A stretch of 11,399 bases of DNA from the NCBI GenBank assembly GCA_013152135.1, contig JAADGX010000104.1, forward strand, positions 1 to 11,399, given 5' to 3'. The stretch comes from Chlorobiota bacterium (GTDB taxonomy: Bacteria > Bacteroidota > Ignavibacteria > SZUA-365 > JAADGX01). The notes beneath the pieces were generated by a model. It saw only the letters and a list, made by a program, of their open reading frames with translations. It was not told the DNA's origin and made no database searches. Both the position numbers and the translations under genes were made by a program. The first letter of the stretch is position 1. Each line of letters opens with the position of its first letter. Below are positions 1-5,475 of this stretch, one piece after another.

Positions 1-1447
1 ATTTGACCCACCTGAAATGGCTGCCATGACTTGTGGCGATGAAAACGGTGCCGATGCGCTCATGTGATAGGATGTCTTGTTCATCAGTCGTGGAAAAGAT
101 GAAACCGAACTTGTTCCGAACATCGGCAGCGGTGAGGCCGGTTCGGTTACAAATGCCTTCAAGTGTGAGGTCTTCGATTTTTTGGAGGTGTGGAATCAAG
201 TACCCCGTAGCAAAACTGCCCGCGCCGATGAATCCAACGCATAACGGACTCCGGGATTTGGGAAGCGTCGCAGGCGGCGTCTGGGAAACCTCCGTGATCT
301 CGTGCAATTCCTTGCGATCCAAGTCTTCATATCGCAGGAGGATACCGAGATAGAATTCGGTTTTGTCTCCGGCGATCAGTTCGTACGCGCGTTGCGCCTC
401 GTCGATAGAAAAGGTATGGGTGATGAGGTCCTTCATCGCCACCTTGCCCTCGGCGATAAATTGCACGAAAGCTTGCATGTTGCGGTTCATGGTCCATCGG
501 ACATACGCCGGAGGGAAATCCTGTCCCTTCTTTTCATAGTCAACGTTGTAGCGCCCAGGGCCGTAGGATCGTGACAGCCGGACTTCCAGTTCCTTTTTGT
601 AGTACACGGAACGCGGGATATCCATTCCAACCGCGCCGACGATCGTGACGCGGCCTCGTTCACGGCAGATGCGCCCGGCCAGCGTAACCGGGTCATTGCT
701 CGAAGTGCCGGCGGTGATGATGACCGCGTCCGCGCCGATACCTTTGGTAACGCTTTCGATGGTGGATTCCACCGGGTCGTTGTTCCTGTGCAGGACGATA
801 TCCGCGCCGGATTTCTCGGCTTCGACCAGCGTGTTCGGATCAATATCTATCCCGATCACTTTGCATCCGTTGGCTTTCAACATCTGGACGGTTAACTGGC
901 CGATGATTCCGAGGCCGATGACGGCGATCGTTTCACCCAGGGTGGGACTGGTCTGCCGGATACCTTGCAAAGCGATGGCTCCCAGCGTTGTAAATGCGGC
1001 GTAGTCCAAGGGAACGGGATCCGGGATCTTCACGAGGAGATTCCGGGGAACGGCAATCACGTCGCTGTGAAAAGCGTATTCCGCACCCGCGCACGCCACC
1101 CGGTCGCCTATCTCGATGTCCTGGATCGAGGGATCGACGGCAAGGACGATTCCGGCGTTGCTGTACCCTAACGGCGCAGTTGATTCGAGCTTGTTGCGCA
1201 CGCGCTTGTAGGTGGCCGTGAAACCGGTGCGCCGAATTTCGTCAACGACCTTGCGGACTTCCTCGGGCTGGGAGCGGGCCCGACTGAGGAGAGAGGACCT
1301 TCGATTATCGATCGTTGTTTTTTCCGTCCCCGGACTCAGCGCTGATGAATAGACTTTCACCAGTATTTTACCGGGTTCTTGCCGCGGGACCGACACGTCG
1401 ACAACCGCGATGTCGCCCGTCCTGATGTTTTGCGCCAGTTGCTTCAT
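1..1447 (-). CDS. Bi-domain oxidoreductase (MDR dehydrogenase + Gfo/Idh/MocA), partial
   Basis: The gene starts at 1447 and runs off the left edge, giving 482 codons with no stop. I translated it directly. The N-terminal half (about residues 1-370) is a medium-chain dehydrogenase/reductase: it begins MKQLAQN, has a cofactor-binding GLGIIG at 178-183, and shows a family-typical SYGPGRY at 294-300. After a linker (about 375-400) a second Rossmann fold begins with GFIGAGSFA (405-413), as in Gfo/Idh/MocA sugar oxidoreductases; its C-terminal part is missing. Fusions of this kind sit in polysaccharide and glycan clusters, but their substrate is generally unknown. The MDR half has SPGTE (38-42) where zinc-dependent alcohol dehydrogenases have the zinc-ligand Cys (CGTD/CGSD), and GYSNAG where they have the GHE motif, so it is probably not a classical zinc alcohol dehydrogenase. 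A GGAG lies 3 nt before the ATG. The architecture is clear; the reaction is not. Confidence 0.9.
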   Translation of the reverse strand, partial: MKQLAQNIRTGDIAVVDVSVPRQEPGKILVKVYSSALSPGTEKTTIDNRRSSLLSRARSQPEEVRKVVDEIRRTGFTATYKRVRNKLESTAPLGYSNAGIVLAVDPSIQDIEIGDRVACAGAEYAFHSDVIAVPRNLLVKIPDPVPLDYAAFTTLGAIALQGIRQTSPTLGETIAVIGLGIIGQLTVQMLKANGCKVIGIDIDPNTLVEAEKSGADIVLHRNNDPVESTIESVTKGIGADAVIITAGTSSNDPVTLAGRICRERGRVTIVGAVGMDIPRSVYYKKELEVRLSRSYGPGRYNVDYEKKGQDFPPAYVRWTMNRNMQAFVQFIAEGKVAMKDLITHTFSIDEAQRAYELIAGDKTEFYLGILLRYEDLDRKELHEITEVSQTPPATLPKSRSPLCVGFIGAGSFATGYLIPHLQKIEDLTLEGICNRTGLTAADVRNKFGFIFSTTDEQDILSHERIGTVFIATSHGSHFRWVK

Positions 1448-1454
1448 AGGCTCC

Positions 1455-1491
1455 AAAATAGAAAAACCGCAGGATATTCCATACGGTTTTT
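1455..1491 (-). terminator. Probable rho-independent terminator of the ECF operon
   Basis: On the minus strand, AAAAACCG (1491-1484) pairs perfectly with CGGTTTTT (1469-1462) across a 14-nt loop. The run TTTTTCTATTTT follows. It lies 26 nt past the stop of the Spy-like gene, so it probably ends the sigma/anti-sigma/Spy operon. The GC core is only 3 bp, so strength is uncertain. The U-tract touches the Shine-Dalgarno of the next gene (start 1447), so the element might also act on that gene's leader. Confidence 0.5.
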
Positions 1492-1516
1492 TGAGGCAAA
1501 TCTGAGTGGATATAAA

Positions 1517-2014
1517 TCAGCGGTTCATTTTTTGACGCTTGCGGCGTTCCATCTGCCAATTTCGAATGATGTTGCGAATTTCATCCTTGAATTTTCTCTC
1601 GAAGAGGAGGTACTTCGCCTGTTGCTCAACCGTCAACAAGTCGCCGAGGGAACGGAAGTACGCCAGTCGTGCTTCGGCCATTTCCCTCCCGAGTGCGACG
1701 TATTGATCGATCAGAGATCTCAGTTCATCTTCGGAGACTCCCTCTTCGACTGCCTTCTTCAGTTGCATGATGACCTTGTTTCGCTTCTCTTCGCGGCGTT
1801 TCTCTTCCTTGCTGAAGTCCTTTTCCCTGGTGACGAATCGCACGGCCTGCTCTTCTTCAAGGTCGAGATAGTCGATCAATTTGAACCTCCGGATTTCTTC
1901 GATGCGCTTTCGCACATCAGGATTGTCAAATCTCGGCTGGCTCAAAACCGGGGCGATTATCACCAATACCAGCACGGCGACCGGCGAGATGGATTTCCAT
2001 AATCTGCGTTTCAT
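1517..2014 (-). CDS. Spy/CpxP/ZraP-like secreted stress protein
   Basis: This 165-residue protein begins with MKRR, a hydrophobic stretch (about 8-22) and a likely signal peptidase site after APVLS (25). The mature part looks all-helical and highly charged. It carries one good LTxxQ motif, LTVEQ (127-131), and a degenerate copy around LDLEEEQ (50-56). Paired LTxxQ motifs mark the Spy/CpxP/ZraP family of periplasmic chaperones and metal or envelope-stress sensors. The tail (about 154-165) is very basic. An upstream ATG at 2122 is open in frame but would lie inside the anti-sigma gene and bury the signal peptide, so I chose 2014, which has a strong ribosome binding site. It is the last gene of the ECF operon, 13 nt after the anti-sigma gene. 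I infer that it is a target, or a feedback sensor, of that sigma factor. Periplasmic location is well supported; molecular function rests on family resemblance. Confidence 0.8.
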   Translation of the reverse strand: MKRRLWKSISPVAVLVLVIIAPVLSQPRFDNPDVRKRIEEIRRFKLIDYLDLEEEQAVRFVTREKDFSKEEKRREEKRNKVIMQLKKAVEEGVSEDELRSLIDQYVALGREMAEARLAYFRSLGDLLTVEQQAKYLLFERKFKDEIRNIIRNWQMERRKRQKMNR

Positions 2015-2019
2015 TGTAA

Positions 2020-2024
2020 CCTCC
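2020..2024 (-). promoter_or_regulatory. Shine-Dalgarno GGAGG that fixes the Spy-like start
   Basis: GGAGG lies 5 nt upstream of the ATG at 2014 on the minus strand. It falls in the 13-nt gap after the anti-sigma stop and supports the short start over the in-frame ATG at 2122. Confidence 0.8.
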
Positions 2025-2027
2025 AAT

Positions 2028-2681
2028 TTAAAGCGGCGATTGCTTTTCAAAATTCTCCAGGATCTTTTCAGAGACCTCTGACGGCAGTGATTCAAGAACA
2101 TCTTCAGGGTCGGTTGTTGCAAGCGCGTATGTCAGCGCATCGTTTTCATTAATGGGAGTCAAAGCTTCCGAAGCCGTGATAAAAGCATCATCGGGCAGAT
2201 CCAGTAATGAGTTTGAAGTAATTTCTTCAAAAGAAGTCTGGCTGAGTGCAAGAAGTTCTTCAAATGTGAACGAATCGGTATCAATCTCCTGGAGGAGCAT
2301 TCGTTCTTCCTGTTCGGTGAAGATTTGATATTCCTTTCCATCGGGTTGGGGAGTTCTTAACAGGAAAAATCCCAGGATGAGAATGGCCGCGGAGACGGTC
2401 GCATAAGGAACAAGACGGGGCAAAGAAACCCAAGGGGTGCGGATCTTCCTTCCGGCGTTGATCCTGGTACGGACACCGGCTAAGACGTTGACCGGCTTGG
2501 CGGATGCGCTTTCAAGATTTTTCACGTTATCGAGAAGAAGAAATATATTTCGCAAGCTCTCTTGCTCCTCTCGGCAGCGGGCACAGGTCTTCATATGCTC
2601 GCGCACGGCTTGCGTTTCCGTTCTCGATAACTTGTTCGACACAAAGTCCGGAAGTAATTTTTCGATTTCCTTACAACGCAT
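2028..2681 (-). CDS. Membrane-anchored zf-HC2 anti-sigma factor
   Basis: This 217-residue protein holds the adjacent ECF sigma factor inactive at the inner membrane. The N-terminal cytosolic anti-sigma domain has the zinc ligands of the ZAS/zf-HC2 family: Cys3, then His29-x3-Cys33-x2-Cys36. A single membrane helix spans about 90-108. The remaining C-terminal ~109 residues should be periplasmic. They are strongly acidic (about 26 Asp/Glu against 5 Lys/Arg) and match no domain I recognise. The start codon overlaps the end of the sigma gene by 11 nt (ATGCGTTGTAA contains both the start and the sigma stop), which indicates translational coupling and fixed stoichiometry. Activation would normally need proteolysis or a conformational change triggered from the periplasmic side. 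The Spy-like protein encoded next is an obvious candidate partner, but that is inference. Confidence 0.9.
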   Translation of the reverse strand: MRCKEIEKLLPDFVSNKLSRTETQAVREHMKTCARCREEQESLRNIFLLLDNVKNLESASAKPVNVLAGVRTRINAGRKIRTPWVSLPRLVPYATVSAAILILGFFLLRTPQPDGKEYQIFTEQEERMLLQEIDTDSFTFEELLALSQTSFEEITSNSLLDLPDDAFITASEALTPINENDALTYALATTDPEDVLESLPSEVSEKILENFEKQSPL

Positions 2682-3219
2682 TTCTTACAAACGCCTCAAT
2701 CTTTTTTGCTGCATGAAAGTAATTCGCCTTTAGGCCCCCGACCGAAGTGCCAAGGATAGTTGAAATATCTTCATAGGGAAGTTCTTCGTAGTACCGGAGT
2801 AAGAAGACGATTTTTTGTTTTTCGGGAAGCCGTTCGATGGCATTGCTGATTAAACGCCGCATTTCTTCCTTTTCATGGATCTGGGAGGGGGTCTGGTCGT
2901 CGGAAGGTACTTCCATCGATAAATCGTCGAACGACAAGAGTTGACGAAGCTTACGTTTGCGCAAGTGGTTGAGACTCATGTTAATCCCGATCCTGTACAA
3001 CCAGGTGTAAACTCCGGAGTCTTCTCTGAAAGATGTTATTTTCTGGTACGCCTTCACAAATACGTCCTGTGTAAGATCGATAGCATCATCATGGTTTCTC
3101 ACCATCCTCTTGATGATCCAGTATATCCTTTCCTGGTACCGGGTTACAAGAGTATCGAACGCATGCCGATCACCGTTTTTACAACGCGCGATCAATTCCT
3201 CGTCTGTCCGTTCGGTCAT
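2671..3219 (-). CDS. ECF (sigma-70 family, RpoE-like) sigma factor
   Basis: This 182-residue protein directs RNA polymerase to a stress regulon. Region 2 covers about 8-92, with the core-binding DLTQDVFVKAY (48-58) and the -10-recognition segment from YTWLYRIG to NHLRKRK (71-90). Region 4 covers about 118-180, with LPEKQKIVFLLRYYEELPYEDI followed by a recognition helix in SVGGLKANYFHAAKK (159-173), a style common in FCB-group ECF factors. The longest frame opens at an ATG at 3243, immediately preceded by TGA, and has another ATG at 3237. I prefer 3219 because GGGA lies 6 nt upstream of it and MTERTDEELIARCKNGD is the usual ECF beginning. The start is therefore certain only to within 24 nt. 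It is first in the operon, followed by its overlapping anti-sigma gene, and is probably autoregulated. Confidence 0.9.
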   Translation of the reverse strand: MTERTDEELIARCKNGDRHAFDTLVTRYQERIYWIIKRMVRNHDDAIDLTQDVFVKAYQKITSFREDSGVYTWLYRIGINMSLNHLRKRKLRQLLSFDDLSMEVPSDDQTPSQIHEKEEMRRLISNAIERLPEKQKIVFLLRYYEELPYEDISTILGTSVGGLKANYFHAAKKIEAFVRNAL

Positions 3220-3286
3220 GTTTTCCCGGTACGCCATGTACATTCAAAAGACACGTATCCGCCTGTCCGGTTTAATTGGACGAGCG

Positions 3287-3314
3287 TTAAAAGAAAGGCA
3301 CAGAAAACCTCCTT
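3287..3314 (-). promoter_or_regulatory. Strong Shine-Dalgarno with four-codon leader ORF
   Basis: On the minus strand, AAGGAGG (3314-3308) lies 6 nt upstream of a GTG at 3301. That GTG opens only four codons (GTG CCT TTC TTT) before TAA at 3289-3287. The sigma ATG at 3219 is about 67 nt further on. This is the best-formed ribosome binding site in the control region, yet it serves no recognisable gene. It could belong to a regulatory leader peptide or be chance. Confidence 0.35.
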
Positions 3315-3327
3315 GTAAAAATTACAA
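3313..3327. repeat. Perfect inverted repeat in the divergent control region
   Basis: TTGTAA-AAA-TTACAA has 6-bp arms and a 3-bp spacer. Its left arm overlaps the TT of the AAGGAGG site on the minus strand. It is a candidate operator, or an RNA hairpin near that ribosome binding site. The stem is AT-rich and would be weak as RNA, which favours a DNA-binding role if it has one. Confidence 0.35.
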
Positions 3328-3361
3328 CAAGAAATCGATTTTTCTATGGATAATTTTAATT

Positions 3362-3389
3362 TTGTCTTATCTTTGAGGTAGTATGTTTG
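3362..3389 (+). promoter_or_regulatory. Candidate Bacteroidota-type promoter for the kinase
   Basis: TTG (3362-3364), a 17-bp spacer and TATGTTTG (3382-3389) resemble the TTG / TAnnTTTG promoters of Bacteroidota. A transcript would begin near 3395-3400, about 15-20 nt before the GTG at 3415. The element depends on the taxonomic guess being right. Confidence 0.3.
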
Positions 3390-3395
3390 AAACAT
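3383..3395. repeat. 13-bp perfect palindrome overlapping the candidate kinase promoter
   Basis: ATGTTT-G-AAACAT is a perfect inverted repeat with one central base. It lies 20 nt upstream of the kinase start and overlaps the proposed -7 element, where a bound dimer could block transcription. It is a candidate operator; the binding protein is unknown. Confidence 0.4.
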
Positions 3396-3414
3396 TTTCC
3401 ACCATGAGAGAAAA

Positions 3415-3777
3415 GTGCTAACAATAAGTAAGGAAAATACTTCAAAAGCTGTTGCAGTATTTTCGAGGTTCCACATCCCCGCCGTTGTTATCGATAGGGG
3501 TGATGGAATGGTGTTTTTCAATGCTGCCGCACAAGAATTGTTTCAGATTGACGAGTCTTTTTCCCTCGAAGATTTCAAACAGGTATCGGCCGCCCCGGAC
3601 ACGTTGAAGGATTTCATTATCCAGATCGGTACGAGTGATGTTGTCTCGCCTCACGGCATGGAGTGGATTTCCCTTGCGCTTCAGGGAATTGACAAATCGT
3701 ATCCGGTCGTTTACTCCGCGTGGCAGGATGATCCTGATATTGTCGCCGTGCAGGGTACTATCCGACAGCGTCTATGA
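3415..3777 (+). CDS. N-terminal PAS fragment of a frameshifted histidine kinase
   Basis: This 120-codon reading frame starts at GTG 3415 and stops at TGA 3775-3777. Residues about 14-115 look like a PAS sensor domain, beginning FSRFHIPAVVIDRGDG, followed by MVFFNAAAQELFQ. The kinase body continues in the +1 frame, overlapping this one, with no gap in domain order. I therefore read it as the first sensor domain of the same protein, separated by a one-base frameshift near 3751-3777. The last few residues (about IRQRL) are probably out-of-frame. The ribosome binding site is weak (GAGAGAAAA). An ATG at residue 32 would cut into the PAS domain, so GTG is preferred. Joined to the main part, the product would be about 680 residues. 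Confidence 0.65.
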   Translation: MLTISKENTSKAVAVFSRFHIPAVVIDRGDGMVFFNAAAQELFQIDESFSLEDFKQVSAAPDTLKDFIIQIGTSDVVSPHGMEWISLALQGIDKSYPVVYSAWQDDPDIVAVQGTIRQRL

Positions 3778-5461
3778 AACGCTCCCGGCCGGGGGGGAAG
3801 ATACCAACTACCTCGTCCTTGAACGCACGGCGGAACTCTACGAGCTCAATAATTTCCTGACCAGTATTGTTGACAGTTCCACGGAGACTTTCATCATCGC
3901 GGTCGGAAATGACGGGCGGATACTTTCGTTCAATGAAGGAGCGAGCCAGATATTCGAATACGCGAAGACGGAAGTCGTGGGGCGGGAGAATATCGACAAG
4001 CTGTTTGCCACGAAGGAACGTAAAGAAGGGAAGTACGAAGAGATGAAGAAAGTCGCCACGGAGATGGGAAAGTGCCGCGAGCTGGCGAATCTCCATACGC
4101 GCAGCGGAAGGACTTTCCCGGCCCTGATCGATCTCACGCCTCTTCGGAACAACCAGCACCAGGAACTCGGAATGCTGTTCGTCGGTCGCGATATGACCGA
4201 AACCCTGACGATCCAGCGGGCCCTGGAGCAACGCACACGGGAATTGGAATTTATCAACAGTCTCTCCCTGGAAATTGGCCAAACCCTGGAAGTTGACCAG
4301 GTGGCACAGAAGACTTTGAAGAAAACGGTGGAGATGTTCGACGGCATCGCGGGAGCCATCTACCTCGAGAGTGATGATGATGAAGACGAAGGCATGCCGC
4401 ACCTGATCGCGGTTGAACCGCCGTCCTTTTCTCCAAACCTTGCCGAGAAATTATTCCTGAACGATAACGACTTCGACCGGCTGCGAGACCGTTTGCCTTT
4501 GCTTCGGACATCCGCTGACGCAAAATCCGCCGTCATGATGGGATTTGAACACAAGCCGCTGTACTTGTGCGCCACCCCCGTTACATCGAAGGCGCAATTG
4601 ATGGGCGCGCTGGTTATCCTGCGTCACGAACCGTTTGATCAGAGCAAGGAATTCGCGCAGTTTCTCTCTGCGTTGGGACTCACGGTTGGATCGGCCTTGG
4701 ATAACGCCTTCCTGTATAAAGACACGGTGTTGAAAAAAGAAGAAATCACGCTTCGGAATCAGGAGCTGGATGAATTCGCGTACATCGTATCACACGATCT
4801 CAAAGAACCGCTGGCAGGTATTTCGTTCATCGCGAATCTTTTGGTTCAGGATTACTACGAGAATATTGACGATCAGGGGCAGACCTACATCAATTCGCTC
4901 ATGGACTTTTCCAAGCGTCTGGACGAGCTTATAGACGCACTCCTTGATCTCTCCCGGATCGGGCGCATCAAACATCCTTCCGAGAAGGTCAATATCGGCA
5001 CGGTGATCAAGGAAGTGAAGCAGAACCTTTCGTACAGCATCGAGACGAAAAACGTTGACATGATCGCGCCGGAGGACGATCTGTTCGTATGGGGCGACAG
5101 GATTCGCATTGTGCAGGTGTTCAATAATCTCATCAGCAATGCGATCAAGTTTAACGACGAGGAGCGTCCGATGGTGGAGATCGGTGTACAAGAACTTGAT
5201 GAAAACATGTACCAGTTCTACGTCCGTGATAATGGAATTGGTATTGAAAGCGAGTACTTTGACAAGATATTCAAGATCTTTGAACGACTGAACGCCAGGG
5301 AAGACTATGAGGGAACCGGCGCCGGACTTACTATCGTGAAGAAAATCGTGGAAACCCATGGAGGGATGATCTGGGTGGAATCCGTTCTCGGCGAAGGGAC
5401 GACGTTCTACTTTACTCTTCCGCGATATATTTCATCTGAAACTGATCAATCCAATAACTAA
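3635..5461 (+). CDS. Soluble PAS-GAF sensor histidine kinase (main part)
   Basis: This frame is open for 608 codons from an ATG at 3635, but the first ~40 residues look like noise from the overlapping frame. Real protein seems to begin near SDSVYETLPAG (43-53). From there the order is: PAS domain (about 72-190), coiled linker (190-210), GAF domain (about 210-360, with an acidic run at 246-252), then HisKA. HisKA carries the phospho-accepting His387 in FAYIVSHDLKEPL (381-393), a phytochrome-kinase-like H-box. The ATPase domain has its N box at NNLISNAIKFN (497-507), G1 at DNGIGIE (532-538), F box at FKIFERL (546-552) and G2 at GTGAGL (560-565). All catalytic motifs are intact. There is no signal peptide or membrane helix, so it should sense a cytosolic cue. 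It ends 14 nt before the response regulator gene, its evident partner. Confidence 0.88.
   Translation: MMLSRLTAWSGFPLRFRELTNRIRSFTPRGRMILILSPCRVLSDSVYETLPAGGEDTNYLVLERTAELYELNNFLTSIVDSSTETFIIAVGNDGRILSFNEGASQIFEYAKTEVVGRENIDKLFATKERKEGKYEEMKKVATEMGKCRELANLHTRSGRTFPALIDLTPLRNNQHQELGMLFVGRDMTETLTIQRALEQRTRELEFINSLSLEIGQTLEVDQVAQKTLKKTVEMFDGIAGAIYLESDDDEDEGMPHLIAVEPPSFSPNLAEKLFLNDNDFDRLRDRLPLLRTSADAKSAVMMGFEHKPLYLCATPVTSKAQLMGALVILRHEPFDQSKEFAQFLSALGLTVGSALDNAFLYKDTVLKKEEITLRNQELDEFAYIVSHDLKEPLAGISFIANLLVQDYYENIDDQGQTYINSLMDFSKRLDELIDALLDLSRIGRIKHPSEKVNIGTVIKEVKQNLSYSIETKNVDMIAPEDDLFVWGDRIRIVQVFNNLISNAIKFNDEERPMVEIGVQELDENMYQFYVRDNGIGIESEYFDKIFKIFERLNAREDYEGTGAGLTIVKKIVETHGGMIWVESVLGEGTTFYFTLPRYISSETDQSNN
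3751..3777 (+). other. Frameshift junction within the histidine kinase
   Basis: Upstream of here frame 1 gives good PAS sequence (VVYSAWQDDPDIVAVQGT). Downstream frame 2 gives good kinase sequence (SDSVYETLPAGGEDTNYL). Removing one base around 3757-3775 would join them into one protein. A seven-G run lies just past the junction, but it is already in the correct frame. Confidence 0.6.
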
Positions 5462-5475
5462 AAAAGATACGAGTT

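Noticed and set aside
487..843. 118-codon minus-strand ORF within the oxidoreductase region
   Set aside because: It is out of frame with the 482-codon oxidoreductase on the same strand, whose Rossmann motifs are clear.
1379..2002. 207-codon plus-strand ORF opposite the Spy-like gene
   Set aside because: It spans the terminator and the antisense of the Spy-like gene, which has a signal peptide and a strong ribosome binding site on the other strand.
3403..3420. Five-codon ATG frame just before the kinase GTG
   Set aside because: It stops at once (ATG AGA GAA AAG TGC TAA) and overlaps the kinase start; no evidence that it is translated.
3216..3521. 101-codon minus-strand ORF across the divergent region, ending in an ATGA overlap with the sigma start
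   Set aside because: It runs through the AT-rich control region and the kinase start, its only ATG lies inside the kinase gene, and the protein is unlike any family. The overlap looks like chance.
3758..4402. 214-codon minus-strand ORF opposite the kinase
   Set aside because: Antisense to the PAS/GAF region; the composition looks like reverse-complement coding and no motif is visible.
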